Below are positions 8,381 through 16,449 of a DNA stretch of 64,000 nucleotides, piece by piece. The DNA comes from Amycolatopsis pretoriensis (GTDB taxonomy: Bacteria; Actinomycetota; Actinomycetes; Mycobacteriales; Pseudonocardiaceae), in NCBI RefSeq assembly GCF_900107925.1, contig NZ_FNUJ01000009.1, positions 365,244 to 429,243 on the forward strand, written 5' to 3'. The notes under the pieces were generated by a model, which did not search any database, had not been told where the DNA came from, and worked only from the letters and a program-made list of their open reading frames with translations. The first letter of the stretch is position 1. Each line of letters starts with the position of its first letter. Position numbers and translations under genes: made by a program.

Positions 8381-8830
8381 GTGCGAAGATCACGCTATGT
8401 AGTGAAAAGCGTGTGAAGTTTTGAGCGCCGTGTGACGGACAACGCGAGGCCTCAAGATCGACATGGGCGCCCACCGGCCGGAGTGTGGTCACGGAGCGGA
8501 CTCGCGCGACGGGGCCGTTCGGGTCATGTCACACTGTTCCAGGCCGCACGACGGCCACGGTGCCAGTACCCACAGTGAGCAAATCCCGAGCAATGGGGTG
8601 AGTTCGTCAGCACACTGAGAATGATGGGTGCCCGGTCTTTAACCCGAGGGCCCTTGCCGCGATGATGGTGGGCGTGGAGTTTTCGTGCGCCGTGCGCGCC
8701 ACACCGGTTGACACCCCAGCCGTCACCTACGCAGCGCGCTTTGACCACTACCCCTCGTAGCCTCCATTATGTTCGAAGCACCGCCTGAGCCAGAACCGCG
8801 CGGCCCCCACCGCGCACCGGGAGTAACGCG
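8381..8830. other. Non-coding upstream region of the type IV secretion-like locus
   Basis: A 450-base gap with no convincing gene on either strand. Near its right end lies a sigma-70-like promoter candidate (8741-8770). A TTGACA also occurs at 8708-8713 without a good -10 partner. No strong terminator follows the SCO6745 gene. Confidence 0.6.
8741..8770 (+). promoter_or_regulatory. Putative promoter of the secretion-like operon
   Basis: TTGACC (8741-8746) and CATTAT (8765-8770) are separated by 18 bp, about 60 bp before the first ATG of the cluster. The start has a GGGAG Shine-Dalgarno site at 8819-8823. Assigned by motif only. Confidence 0.45.
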
Positions 8831-9097
8831 ATGATGACCTTGACCACCCTCGACACGCTGGCGGCCGGCGAACTGGGCACGGGAAACGTGCGCCAGTGGC
8901 TGCTCGACAACGTCATCCCCCTGGTGCTGCTGGCCGTTGCCCTCCTGCTTCTGTGGCTGGGTGGCGGCAAGGGCGACAACGCCGGTGTCATGCGGCGGCT
9001 CGCCGGCGTGGTCATCGCGCTCGCCATCATCGGTCTCGCGGTCAGCGGCGCGGGCGTGAACGTGGGCCAGTGGATCGCCGGCCTGTTCACCGGCTGA
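8831..9097 (+). CDS. Small two-helix membrane protein, VirB2/TrbC-like by position
   Basis: An 88-residue protein with two hydrophobic helices (about 24-43 and 58-80) joined by a short charged loop (GGGKGDNAGVMRRL), a topology like VirB2/TrbC pilins and TcpD-like small subunits. No signal peptidase site is clear. ATG at 8831 has GGGAG 7 nt upstream; a second ATG follows at 8834. It is the first gene of the eight-gene cluster and is followed 9 nt later by the PrgI-like gene. Function is inferred from context. Confidence 0.72.
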   Translation: MMTLTTLDTLAAGELGTGNVRQWLLDNVIPLVLLAVALLLLWLGGGKGDNAGVMRRLAGVVIALAIIGLAVSGAGVNVGQWIAGLFTG

Positions 9098-9106
9098 GGC
9101 GGCGGC

Positions 9107-9589
9107 GTGCGGATCAGGACTGATGACGAGGTCTACCGGGTCGACGCCGTGTGGCTCGGCCCGCCGAAAGCGACTTTTCCCTGGAGAGCCCGCTACGTCG
9201 CGTGGCTCATCGGCATCCCGGCGTTCTTCGTCGTCCTCGGCATCGAACGCTGGGCGGGGTGGAGCTTCGGGTTCTTCTCGACGGCTTGGGCGTTCGTCGC
9301 CACCATCGTGATCACGCGGCTGCTCACCGCCAAGATCAGCCACGAGCGCCCGCTGGGCACCGTGGTCACGATGGCCGGGCGCGAGCTCAACACCCCCAGA
9401 GAGGTGGCCACGGGCACCGGTGGCGCGGTCAGCGCCAGCCGCGTCCGGGTACGGGCCGAGCGCCCGCTGCCGAAGCACAAACGGAGGCGGCAGTACCAGC
9501 ACCACGGCGGGCCGCCGGGTGCTGCCTTCACCCAGGGAACACCACGAGCGCGCCGGAGCCGCGGCAACGCGGCTCGGGCCGGGAGGTAG
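9107..9589 (+). CDS. PrgI/VirB3-like membrane protein
   Basis: A 160-residue protein from GTG at 9107. After an N-terminal cytoplasmic stretch with a short beta-type segment, two transmembrane helices lie at about 30-47 and 50-68, then a basic, Arg-rich soluble tail. The two-helix hairpin placed just upstream of a VirB4-like ATPase is the PrgI/VirB3/TcpE arrangement seen in Gram-positive type IV secretion systems. The sequence itself is too divergent to name confidently. It is 3 nt upstream of the ATPase gene. Confidence 0.7.
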   Translation: MRIRTDDEVYRVDAVWLGPPKATFPWRARYVAWLIGIPAFFVVLGIERWAGWSFGFFSTAWAFVATIVITRLLTAKISHERPLGTVVTMAGRELNTPREVATGTGGAVSASRVRVRAERPLPKHKRRRQYQHHGGPPGAAFTQGTPRARRSRGNAARAGR

Positions 9590-9592
9590 TCG

Positions 9593-12553
9593 TTGTTCGG
9601 TCGCGGCGGTAGCCGAGGAAAACGGGGTCGGGAGACGCACTCGGGCGCATGGCAACCGCCCGAGCAGGTCCGCGCGCCGCGCAACGGTTCGGGCGGCAAG
9701 GGCCGTCGCCTGACCGGCGAGCAGGCGATCCCCGCGTATACCCCGTCGATCGCGGTGCGAAGCATCGACGGGCACCTGGTCCGCACCGGTGTCGAGGTCT
9801 ACGCCTGGTACCGGCTCGCGCCGCAGCGCTGGTCGTTCCGGTCGGACTCGCAGCGGCGCGACCTCGTCGCGGCCATCGCCGGCCAGTACTCCGAGCTGCA
9901 GGGCCGCTGGCTGCACCTGCGCGTGACGAACCGGCCGTACCCGATCCGGATGTGGGCCGAGGCGCACGTCTACAACGCCCACGGCCGCCCCGGCGACGTC
10001 CCGGGCGCGCTGTCGTTCGACGACTACCTGATCGGCGAGCAGCAGCAGCTGATGGGCCGCTCGATGGCCGAAAAAGAGGTCTACCTGGGCGTCCAGGTGC
10101 AGACCCGGCGGATGGTCGACCGCGCGGTCGAGCGGGCCGCGCCGGTGCTGCGCAAGATCCTGCCCGAGGCCGTCGACGCCGAGCTGACCGCGCTGGACTC
10201 CGAGGTCGAGCACCTCGACCAGGTCATCGGCAGCGCCGGGCTGGAAGGCCGGCCGGTGCACGCCGAGGAGATGTCCTGGCTGATGCACCGCTCGTGCTCG
10301 CTCGGCCTGCCCGCGCCGCGGAACATGCCCGCGGTGCCCGGCGCGGCCTGGGAGCCGGAGGACCTGGCCAGCTTCACCGACGCCGCCGACTACTACGCCG
10401 ACCCGTACGCGCCGACGGTCACCGTCCGCGGCCGCACCGGCTCCAACGCGGGTGTCTCGCGGCACCTGGCGATCCTCACCGTCGGGCAGATGCACGGCCT
10501 GCAGATCCCCGAGGTCGACGACCCGTGGATCCAGCACGCCGACCGGCTGCCCGCCGCGGTCGAGGTGTCCGCGCGCATCTACGTCCGGCGCCCCGAGGAG
10601 GTGGCCGGTGAGCTGCAGCGGCAGATGAACAAGGTGCGCTCGCAGGTCAAGCACTACACCGACGAACACGAGCTGGAACCACCGCAGTCGCTGTCGCGGC
10701 AGGCCGGGCGGGTGCTGGAGATCGACGACGAGATGACGTCGGGCTTCACCGCGCTGGCCACCCGCGTCCGGTCGTGGTGGCGGCTGGCGGTGTCCGGCCC
10801 GACCGAGCGCGACGCGCTGCGCCTGGCCCAGCAGCTGCTCGACCTCTACAAGCCGAAGATCGCGATCGAGCACCCCGAAGCCCAGTACGCGATGGCCCGG
10901 GAGTTCATCCCGGGCGAGCCGCTGGCCTCGGCGGCGTACATGCGCCGCGGGTCGGTGGTGTGGGCGTCCTCGGCGGTCCCGACGGCGACGGCTGAGGTCG
11001 GCGACCGCCGCGGCATCCTGCTCGGCGAGACGTGCACGGCCACGCGGCGCCCGGTCGCCTGGGACCCGTGGATGGCCCAGGAGATCCGCGACGGCTCCGG
11101 CCTGACGGCCATGGTGGCGGGCCTGGGTGGTGGTAAGTCGTTCCTCGGCGGCGGCATCGTCTACAAGACGCTGCGCGCGGGGGCGAACTGGACGATCCTC
11201 GACCCGTCCGGCCCGCTGTCGCGGCTGTGCGACCTGCCGGAGCTGCGCCCGTACGCGCGGCCGATCAACCTGCTCAACGCGCAGCCGGGGATCCTGAACC
11301 CGTACCGGGTGGTCGCCGAGCCGCTGATCGAGCACTTCATGGACGAGGACGACCCGGAGCGCTCGTGGCGCCGCGAGAAAGCCCTCGCGGGCGCGACGCG
11401 ACGGCGTCTGGTGCTGGACGTCCTGCAGGGTGTCCTGCCGTACGAGGTGTCCCGGATGGCGCAGACGCGGATCGTGCTGCTGCGCGCGGTCCGCACCGTC
11501 GGCGGCCGGTTCGACGCCGACCCCGGCCAGGTGATCGACGCACTCCGGCGGGATTCGTCGGAGCACCACGAGCACGCGGGCGTCGTCGCGGACTTCCTCG
11601 ACGAGATGCGCGAGCGGATGGCGCTGCTGATCCCGGAGTCGGACGCGGACCCGTACGCGGAGACCCGCGACGACCGGCTGACGGTCCTGACGATGGCCGG
11701 CCTGACCCTGCCGAAGGACGGCGTCCCCCGCGAGTACTGGACGGACGCGGAGTCCCTCGGCGTCGAGATGCTGAACCTCGCGGCGTGGCTGACCCAGCGG
11801 TCGGTGTACGAGAAGCCGAAGGAGATGCGCAAGGGCGTCTGGATCGACGAGGCGTTCTTCCTCTCCGAGGTCCCGACCGGGCGCGTGCTGATGAACCGCT
11901 TCGCGCGTGACTCGCGAAAGTGGAACGTCCGGGTGCTCCTGTCCTCGCAGATCCCGGCGGACTTCTTGAAGATCCAAGGTTTCGTGGCCCTGCTGGACTC
12001 GGTGTTCGTGGGCCGTCTCGACGACGACGACGCCCAGGCGGACGCGTTGCGGCTGCTGAAGGTCCCGGTCGGCGTGGGCTACGAGCAGGTCGTGGCGGCG
12101 CTGGGCCGTCGTCCGGGCGCGCAGCGAAGCGGGTTGGAGCGGGACGTGGAGCCCCGCCAGTTCATCTTCGGCGACGGCGCGGGCGGCGTGGAGCGCATCC
12201 GCGTCGACTTCTCCGGCCCGCACCTGGACCACCTGCGGGCGGTCATGGACACGACACCGGGTTCCAAGGACGCGGCGCCCTCGCGCCGGCCGGGGAACGA
12301 GCTGGCGTTGCCGGCGGAGGAGAAGAAGCCGTACGTCGCTTCACCGCCGGAAGAGGACATCGAGCTGGAGCAGGACTTCGAGCTGGCGGCGGAACTGGAG
12401 GTCGGCCTGGCCGACGAGAACCTCCTGGGCGCGCCGGACCCGTTGGCGTCCGAGACGGGCGAGGTGGAAGGCGGAGTGTCCCCGAACGGCAACGGCGGGC
12501 AGCAGCACGCCCGCACGGGCGGAAAGGGCGGCACCGGCCGGGACGCCGCATGA
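9593..12553 (+). CDS. VirB4/TraC-like secretion ATPase
   Basis: A 986-residue protein from TTG at 9593, chosen for GGGAGG at 9581-9586, 6 nt upstream. The first half (about 45-480) matches the N-terminal module of VirB4-family conjugation ATPases. The AAA motor follows: Walker A GLGGGKS at residues 510-516, Walker B VWIDEAFF with D752 and E753, then the sensor-like VRVLLSSQIPADFL. The C-terminal tail (about 890-986) is acidic and low in complexity. VirB4 proteins energise assembly and transport at the inner membrane. Its neighbours match the VirB3, VirB6, VirB8 and VirB1 roles, while no VirD4 coupling protein is seen. Its TGA overlaps the ATG of a 37-codon ORF. Confidence 0.88.
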   Translation: MFGRGGSRGKRGRETHSGAWQPPEQVRAPRNGSGGKGRRLTGEQAIPAYTPSIAVRSIDGHLVRTGVEVYAWYRLAPQRWSFRSDSQRRDLVAAIAGQYSELQGRWLHLRVTNRPYPIRMWAEAHVYNAHGRPGDVPGALSFDDYLIGEQQQLMGRSMAEKEVYLGVQVQTRRMVDRAVERAAPVLRKILPEAVDAELTALDSEVEHLDQVIGSAGLEGRPVHAEEMSWLMHRSCSLGLPAPRNMPAVPGAAWEPEDLASFTDAADYYADPYAPTVTVRGRTGSNAGVSRHLAILTVGQMHGLQIPEVDDPWIQHADRLPAAVEVSARIYVRRPEEVAGELQRQMNKVRSQVKHYTDEHELEPPQSLSRQAGRVLEIDDEMTSGFTALATRVRSWWRLAVSGPTERDALRLAQQLLDLYKPKIAIEHPEAQYAMAREFIPGEPLASAAYMRRGSVVWASSAVPTATAEVGDRRGILLGETCTATRRPVAWDPWMAQEIRDGSGLTAMVAGLGGGKSFLGGGIVYKTLRAGANWTILDPSGPLSRLCDLPELRPYARPINLLNAQPGILNPYRVVAEPLIEHFMDEDDPERSWRREKALAGATRRRLVLDVLQGVLPYEVSRMAQTRIVLLRAVRTVGGRFDADPGQVIDALRRDSSEHHEHAGVVADFLDEMRERMALLIPESDADPYAETRDDRLTVLTMAGLTLPKDGVPREYWTDAESLGVEMLNLAAWLTQRSVYEKPKEMRKGVWIDEAFFLSEVPTGRVLMNRFARDSRKWNVRVLLSSQIPADFLKIQGFVALLDSVFVGRLDDDDAQADALRLLKVPVGVGYEQVVAALGRRPGAQRSGLERDVEPRQFIFGDGAGGVERIRVDFSGPHLDHLRAVMDTTPGSKDAAPSRRPGNELALPAEEKKPYVASPPEEDIELEQDFELAAELEVGLADENLLGAPDPLASETGEVEGGVSPNGNGGQQHARTGGKGGTGRDAA

Positions 12554-12663
12554 ACGCCGCCCGGACCCGAAGTAGCCGCACCGCCCCCGGCTGCGAGGGG
12601 CGGGCCTGCCGTTCCTCCCGGACGGCCGTACCCACGCGGGAGACCGCGGAGGGTGCCGCATGA
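12550..12663 (+). CDS. Possible 37-residue bridging ORF
   Basis: This ORF begins in the ATGA that ends the VirB4-like gene and ends in the ATGA that begins the VirB6-like gene, so it fills the whole gap with 4-bp overlaps at both ends. The product is Arg/Ser/Thr-rich with two cysteines (C15, C20) and no hydrophobic segment. It may be a real small protein or only a coupling device that carries ribosomes across. Coding status is uncertain. Confidence 0.35.
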   Translation: MNAARTRSSRTAPGCEGRACRSSRTAVPTRETAEGAA

Positions 12664-14741
12664 ACACCTTGCTGACGTTGGCGGTGCTGCTGACGCTGGC
12701 CGCCGCATGGCACGCGCTGAAGCGCCGGATCAAGGAAGGCCCGAAGGCGCGCCGCGTCCCGAGCCGCAAGGCGACGATGTTCGCCGTCATGCTGGTGCTC
12801 GGCCTGCAGGCCATCGCCACGGCCCCGGCGGCCAGCGCGGCGGCGTGCGGCGAGGCGCCCAACCCGGAGCGGCCGGGCGCGGGCATGGTCGGCGCGATCG
12901 ACCCGCCGGAGGGCCACGGCGAACCGAACAGCGCCTACATCGACTACAGCTACGCGGGCATGGTCTGGAACACCTTCGAGACCAACTGCTCGGGCCTGAA
13001 CCTCACCCCGGCCGGGTCCACTTTGGACACCTGGGGTGGCAACCAGCTGTTCAACCTGGGCAAGAACATCGTCGGCGCCACCAACTCGCTGCACTACACG
13101 GTGCTCGAAGGCGGCTTGCTGAACCCGATCTACGCCGCGGTCAAGTCGGGCGCCGAGAAGGTCTACAACAACATCTACGCCCAGTTGTTCGGCCTGGTTG
13201 CGCTGATCCTGTCGATCATGCTGTTCCGCAACATCTGGCGCGGTGACCTCGCCGCGGTCAGCAAACGGGCGCTCTACGCACTGGCCGGGGTGTGGCTCGC
13301 GGCGTCGTCACTGGCGATGCTGCGCTACTTCGATCCGATCGACAAAGCGATCGTCCAGACCACCACGAACATCCAGGCGGGCTTCGTCGACGACAGCGGT
13401 GACCGCATCATCCGCGACATCCTGCCCACGCAGCTCCACACGCAGATCGTCTACAACAACTGGCTGCGCGGGGAGTTCGGCACGCCCACGGCACCGCAGG
13501 CGGAGCAGTACGGCAAACCGCTGCTCGACGCGCAAGCGTTCACCCGCAACCAGCTGGTGAACGGCGACGACGCCAACCAGTCGGTCATCGACGGCAAGAA
13601 GAACGCCTACAAGGACATCTCCACCAAACTCGGCCCCGCCACCGGCTACTTCACCGGCGAAGCGGGCGGCCGCACGGGCGCGGGCTTCCTCTCCCTCGGC
13701 CAAGCCCTCGTCTACTCCCTCTTCCAGCTCCTGGCCAAGGCGAGCGTCCTCCTCGCCCAGGTCCTCATCCGCCTCTTCGCCCTCACCGCCCCCCTGATCG
13801 GGCTCGTCGCCCTGCTGCACCCGGAAATCCTCCGCCGCGTCCTCAAGGTCGCCGGCGGGGTCGCCTTCAACCTCGTCGTGCTCTCCGTTCTCGCCGGTGT
13901 GCACGCCCTGCTCCTGCAAGCCATCTTCGACGCCGGGAACTCGCTCAACATGCTCACGCAGATGGTCCTCGCCGGGCTCATCACCGTGCTGCTGTTCATG
14001 GTCGGGCGCCCCGTGCGCCGCTTGTGGCAGATGGTCGAGATGTCGGTCAGCATGGTCGGCGCCGCCGTGCCGTCGCCCGGCGGCGGGATCTTCTCGCGGT
14101 TCCGGCGCCACAAGAACGGCCCGACACCGCAGGACGAGTTCTGGCAGAACGTGCGCGACACCGACGACGTCGTCGACGGCGAACAGCGCGGTCCGCTCGG
14201 CGCCACCGCGGGTGGGGGCCGGTTCCGGCCCGAGGCCACGATCTTCGCCAACGCCCAGCGCCTCGACAACGCTTCCGGTGCGGCCCGCCCGGCCGCGGCC
14301 TGGTCGGGCGCGTGGCCGGGAGCCGTCGGCGGCGGGGGTTCCGCGGGCGCGCTGCCCGCGGGCGGCCGGCCCGGTGCCCCGGTGTTCGGCCAGTACAACC
14401 CCGCCAACGGCGACCCCGGCGACTACGTCGTCGTCGGCGCCGGCGGGCGGCCGACCACGCGGCAGGAAAGCCGGCGCGTCGACACCTCGCCGGTCGCCGA
14501 CCGGCGCTGGAACGACGAGCCCGAGCCCGTCGTCGTCCCGTCCGACCTGCGCACGCCCGAATCCGGCTTCAGCGACTACACGCCGCAGGACGTGCCGCGG
14601 ACGCCGGGCGTGCGGGCGCAACCCCGGCGCGTCGACCCCGAAGTCGTCGCCGGCAAGCCGGTTTTCGTGTTGTACCGGCCGTCGCGCGGCATCGAGGTCC
14701 GCGAAGAGCCGCGGGACACCGACCAAGTCATGGGGCGGTGA
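12660..14741 (+). CDS. VirB6/TrbL-like polytopic membrane protein
   Basis: A 693-residue protein. A hydrophobic N-terminus (1-20) and a signal-like helix (about 40-60, ending PAASAAACG) precede an extracellular region. A hydrophobic segment follows at about 175-192 and 210-225, a soluble loop at about 240-335, and four closely spaced helices (about 340-470), as in the VirB6/TrbL/TcpH channel core. The C-terminal ~220 residues are soluble, Pro/Gly/Arg-rich and probably cytoplasmic. It lies between the VirB4-like and VirB8-like genes, the position expected for the channel subunit. The extended tail is unlike classical VirB6. Function is inferred from topology and context. Confidence 0.78.
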   Translation: MNTLLTLAVLLTLAAAWHALKRRIKEGPKARRVPSRKATMFAVMLVLGLQAIATAPAASAAACGEAPNPERPGAGMVGAIDPPEGHGEPNSAYIDYSYAGMVWNTFETNCSGLNLTPAGSTLDTWGGNQLFNLGKNIVGATNSLHYTVLEGGLLNPIYAAVKSGAEKVYNNIYAQLFGLVALILSIMLFRNIWRGDLAAVSKRALYALAGVWLAASSLAMLRYFDPIDKAIVQTTTNIQAGFVDDSGDRIIRDILPTQLHTQIVYNNWLRGEFGTPTAPQAEQYGKPLLDAQAFTRNQLVNGDDANQSVIDGKKNAYKDISTKLGPATGYFTGEAGGRTGAGFLSLGQALVYSLFQLLAKASVLLAQVLIRLFALTAPLIGLVALLHPEILRRVLKVAGGVAFNLVVLSVLAGVHALLLQAIFDAGNSLNMLTQMVLAGLITVLLFMVGRPVRRLWQMVEMSVSMVGAAVPSPGGGIFSRFRRHKNGPTPQDEFWQNVRDTDDVVDGEQRGPLGATAGGGRFRPEATIFANAQRLDNASGAARPAAAWSGAWPGAVGGGGSAGALPAGGRPGAPVFGQYNPANGDPGDYVVVGAGGRPTTRQESRRVDTSPVADRRWNDEPEPVVVPSDLRTPESGFSDYTPQDVPRTPGVRAQPRRVDPEVVAGKPVFVLYRPSRGIEVREEPRDTDQVMGR

Positions 14742-14744
14742 CCG

Positions 14745-15344
14745 ATGCCGATCCGCACCAACCGCGGCCGCGCCGCGGTCTACCGCCGCCTGTGGGGCTG
14801 GCCGCTGCGCTCGCCCCGCCACCTGATGGGGACGCTGGTCATCCTGGCGATCCTGGTCACCGCGCTCGGCATCGTGCTGCCGAAGGTCGTCGGCAAGCCG
14901 CAGGCCAAGGCGGCACCCACCACCGGGACGACGACGTCCGTCACCGCGACCCCGCCGGGCGTCGCGGCGCCGGTCCCGACGTCGAACCTGCCGACGCGGC
15001 TGTCCGCGCCGCTGGCCACCCCGACCACCGCAGCGCCGAACGGCGACGCCGTCCGCGTCGCCAAGGAGTGGGCCGCGGCGTGGGTCAACCACCCCGCCGG
15101 CATCACCTCCGAGCAGTGGCTCGCGCAGCTGAAGCCGTTCACGACCGAGGAGTACCTGCCGGTGATGGCGTCGGTCGACCCGGCGAACATCCCGGCCACC
15201 AAGGTCACCGGTGAGCCGGTCGTCGGGACGTCGTACACGAGCTCGGTGCAGCTGACCATCCCGACGGACGGGCCGAAGCTCGCCATCACGGTCGTGAACA
15301 CCAACGCGGGCTGGCGCGTCGCCGACTACGACCAGGCGAGCTGA
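14745..15344 (+). CDS. VirB8/TcpC-like bitopic protein with NTF2-like outer domain
   Basis: A 199-residue protein: a basic cytoplasmic N-terminus, one transmembrane helix (about 28-47), a Thr/Ala/Pro linker (about 54-98) and a C-terminal domain (about 99-199) with the helix-then-sheet pattern of NTF2-like folds used by VirB8 and TcpC (AKEWAAAWVN, then several short strands ending WRVADYDQAS). It starts 3 nt after the VirB6-like stop and ends 2 nt before the wall hydrolase. In conjugation systems this protein bridges membrane and wall and recruits other subunits. Confidence 0.75.
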   Translation: MPIRTNRGRAAVYRRLWGWPLRSPRHLMGTLVILAILVTALGIVLPKVVGKPQAKAAPTTGTTTSVTATPPGVAAPVPTSNLPTRLSAPLATPTTAAPNGDAVRVAKEWAAAWVNHPAGITSEQWLAQLKPFTTEEYLPVMASVDPANIPATKVTGEPVVGTSYTSSVQLTIPTDGPKLAITVVNTNAGWRVADYDQAS

Positions 15345-15346
15345 GC

Positions 15347-16348
15347 GTGCGGCGGCTGGGGTTGTGGCTGGGGCTGGTCGTGTTCGTCGCGATCGGCGCC
15401 CTGATCGTCACAGCCGTCGCCGCCAAGGTCGTCATCGACAACCAGCAGGCGCAGGCCCGGGGCGTGTCGCTGATGAGCTGCGACGCCTCGGTCGGGCCGA
15501 CCCAGCCCGGCGAGGGCGAGCGCGGCACGGTCGACGCGTCGAAGCTCGACGACGAGCAGAAGGGGATCGTCGCGCTGATCGTCTCGATCGGCAAGCAGCG
15601 GACACTGGCGCCGCGCGCGTGGCAGGTCGCGATCCAGGCCGGGATGACCGAGTCCGGGCTCCACAACCTCACCTACGGCGACCGCGACTCCCTCGGCATC
15701 TTCCAGATGCGCCCGACGATGGGCTGGGGCACGGTGGCGCAGGTCACCGACCCGACGTACGAGGTCAACAAGTTCTACGACGTGCTGCTCGGGGTGCCGG
15801 ACTGGGAGAACAAGCGCCCGGGCGACGCCGCGCAGGCCGTCGAGCGCTCGGGTTTCCCGGACCGGTACCACAAGTGGGAGCCGATGGCGGCGACGCTGGT
15901 GGAGAACGTCGGCCAGGTCGTCGACGTCGTCGCGTGCGGCACCGGCCTCGGCCAGCTGCTGCCGCCGAGCCAGGCCGCCGGCAAGGCGATCAGCTTCGCG
16001 CTGGGCGAACAGGGCAAGCCGTACGTGTGGGGCGCGACGGGCCCGAATTCGTACGACTGCTCGGGCCTGATGCTGCGCGCGTACGAGTCGGCCGGGATCA
16101 TCCTGCCCCGGGTGTCCCGCGACCAGTACCACGCGGGCGCGTTGCTGCCGGTGCGCGAGGCGCAGCCCGGTGACCTCATCTTCCTGGCCAACGACCCGTC
16201 GAACCCGGACACGATCCACCACGTGATGATGTTCCTGGGCGACGGCAAGGTCGTCGAGGCCCAGCAGACGGGCGTGCCGGTGCACACGCGCGCGTTCTCG
16301 TTCGACGAGGCCGAAGTCGTACCGCAGGCGGTCCGGCCCGGCGTTTAG
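15347..16348 (+). CDS. Bifunctional cell-wall hydrolase: lysozyme-like plus NlpC/P60
   Basis: A 333-residue protein from GTG at 15347. An N-terminal transmembrane anchor (about 4-26) is followed by a lysozyme/transglycosylase-like domain (about 70-190) with the catalytic-type glutamate E102 in GMTESGL and the fold motif SLGIFQMRP. The NlpC/P60 domain (about 212-330) has C238 in YDCSGL and histidines H291/H292 in IHHVMMFLGDG. This two-enzyme layout matches CwlT of ICEBs1 and TcpG-type VirB1 proteins that open peptidoglycan for a secretion channel. It directly follows the VirB8-like gene, which strongly supports that role here. Confidence 0.88.
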   Translation: MRRLGLWLGLVVFVAIGALIVTAVAAKVVIDNQQAQARGVSLMSCDASVGPTQPGEGERGTVDASKLDDEQKGIVALIVSIGKQRTLAPRAWQVAIQAGMTESGLHNLTYGDRDSLGIFQMRPTMGWGTVAQVTDPTYEVNKFYDVLLGVPDWENKRPGDAAQAVERSGFPDRYHKWEPMAATLVENVGQVVDVVACGTGLGQLLPPSQAAGKAISFALGEQGKPYVWGATGPNSYDCSGLMLRAYESAGIILPRVSRDQYHAGALLPVREAQPGDLIFLANDPSNPDTIHHVMMFLGDGKVVEAQQTGVPVHTRAFSFDEAEVVPQAVRPGV

Positions 16349-16449
16349 CATGGGTCGAGAGCCCTTGACCCGAACGGGGCCGGCCGATTCACCCGACGTC
16401 GCGGCCGCTTCCACGAGCAGGTGACCGCGTACTGGCAGAGGATGAGCAC

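Noticed and set aside
8524..8748. 74-codon minus-strand ORF upstream of the secretion-like cluster
   Set aside because: No ribosome site and no recognisable domain; it overlaps likely promoter sequence.
8723..12232. 1169-codon open frame on the minus strand across the VirB4-like region
   Set aside because: It is antisense to a gene with clear ATPase motifs; its composition is Arg/His/Gly-rich, as expected from GC-driven antisense frames.
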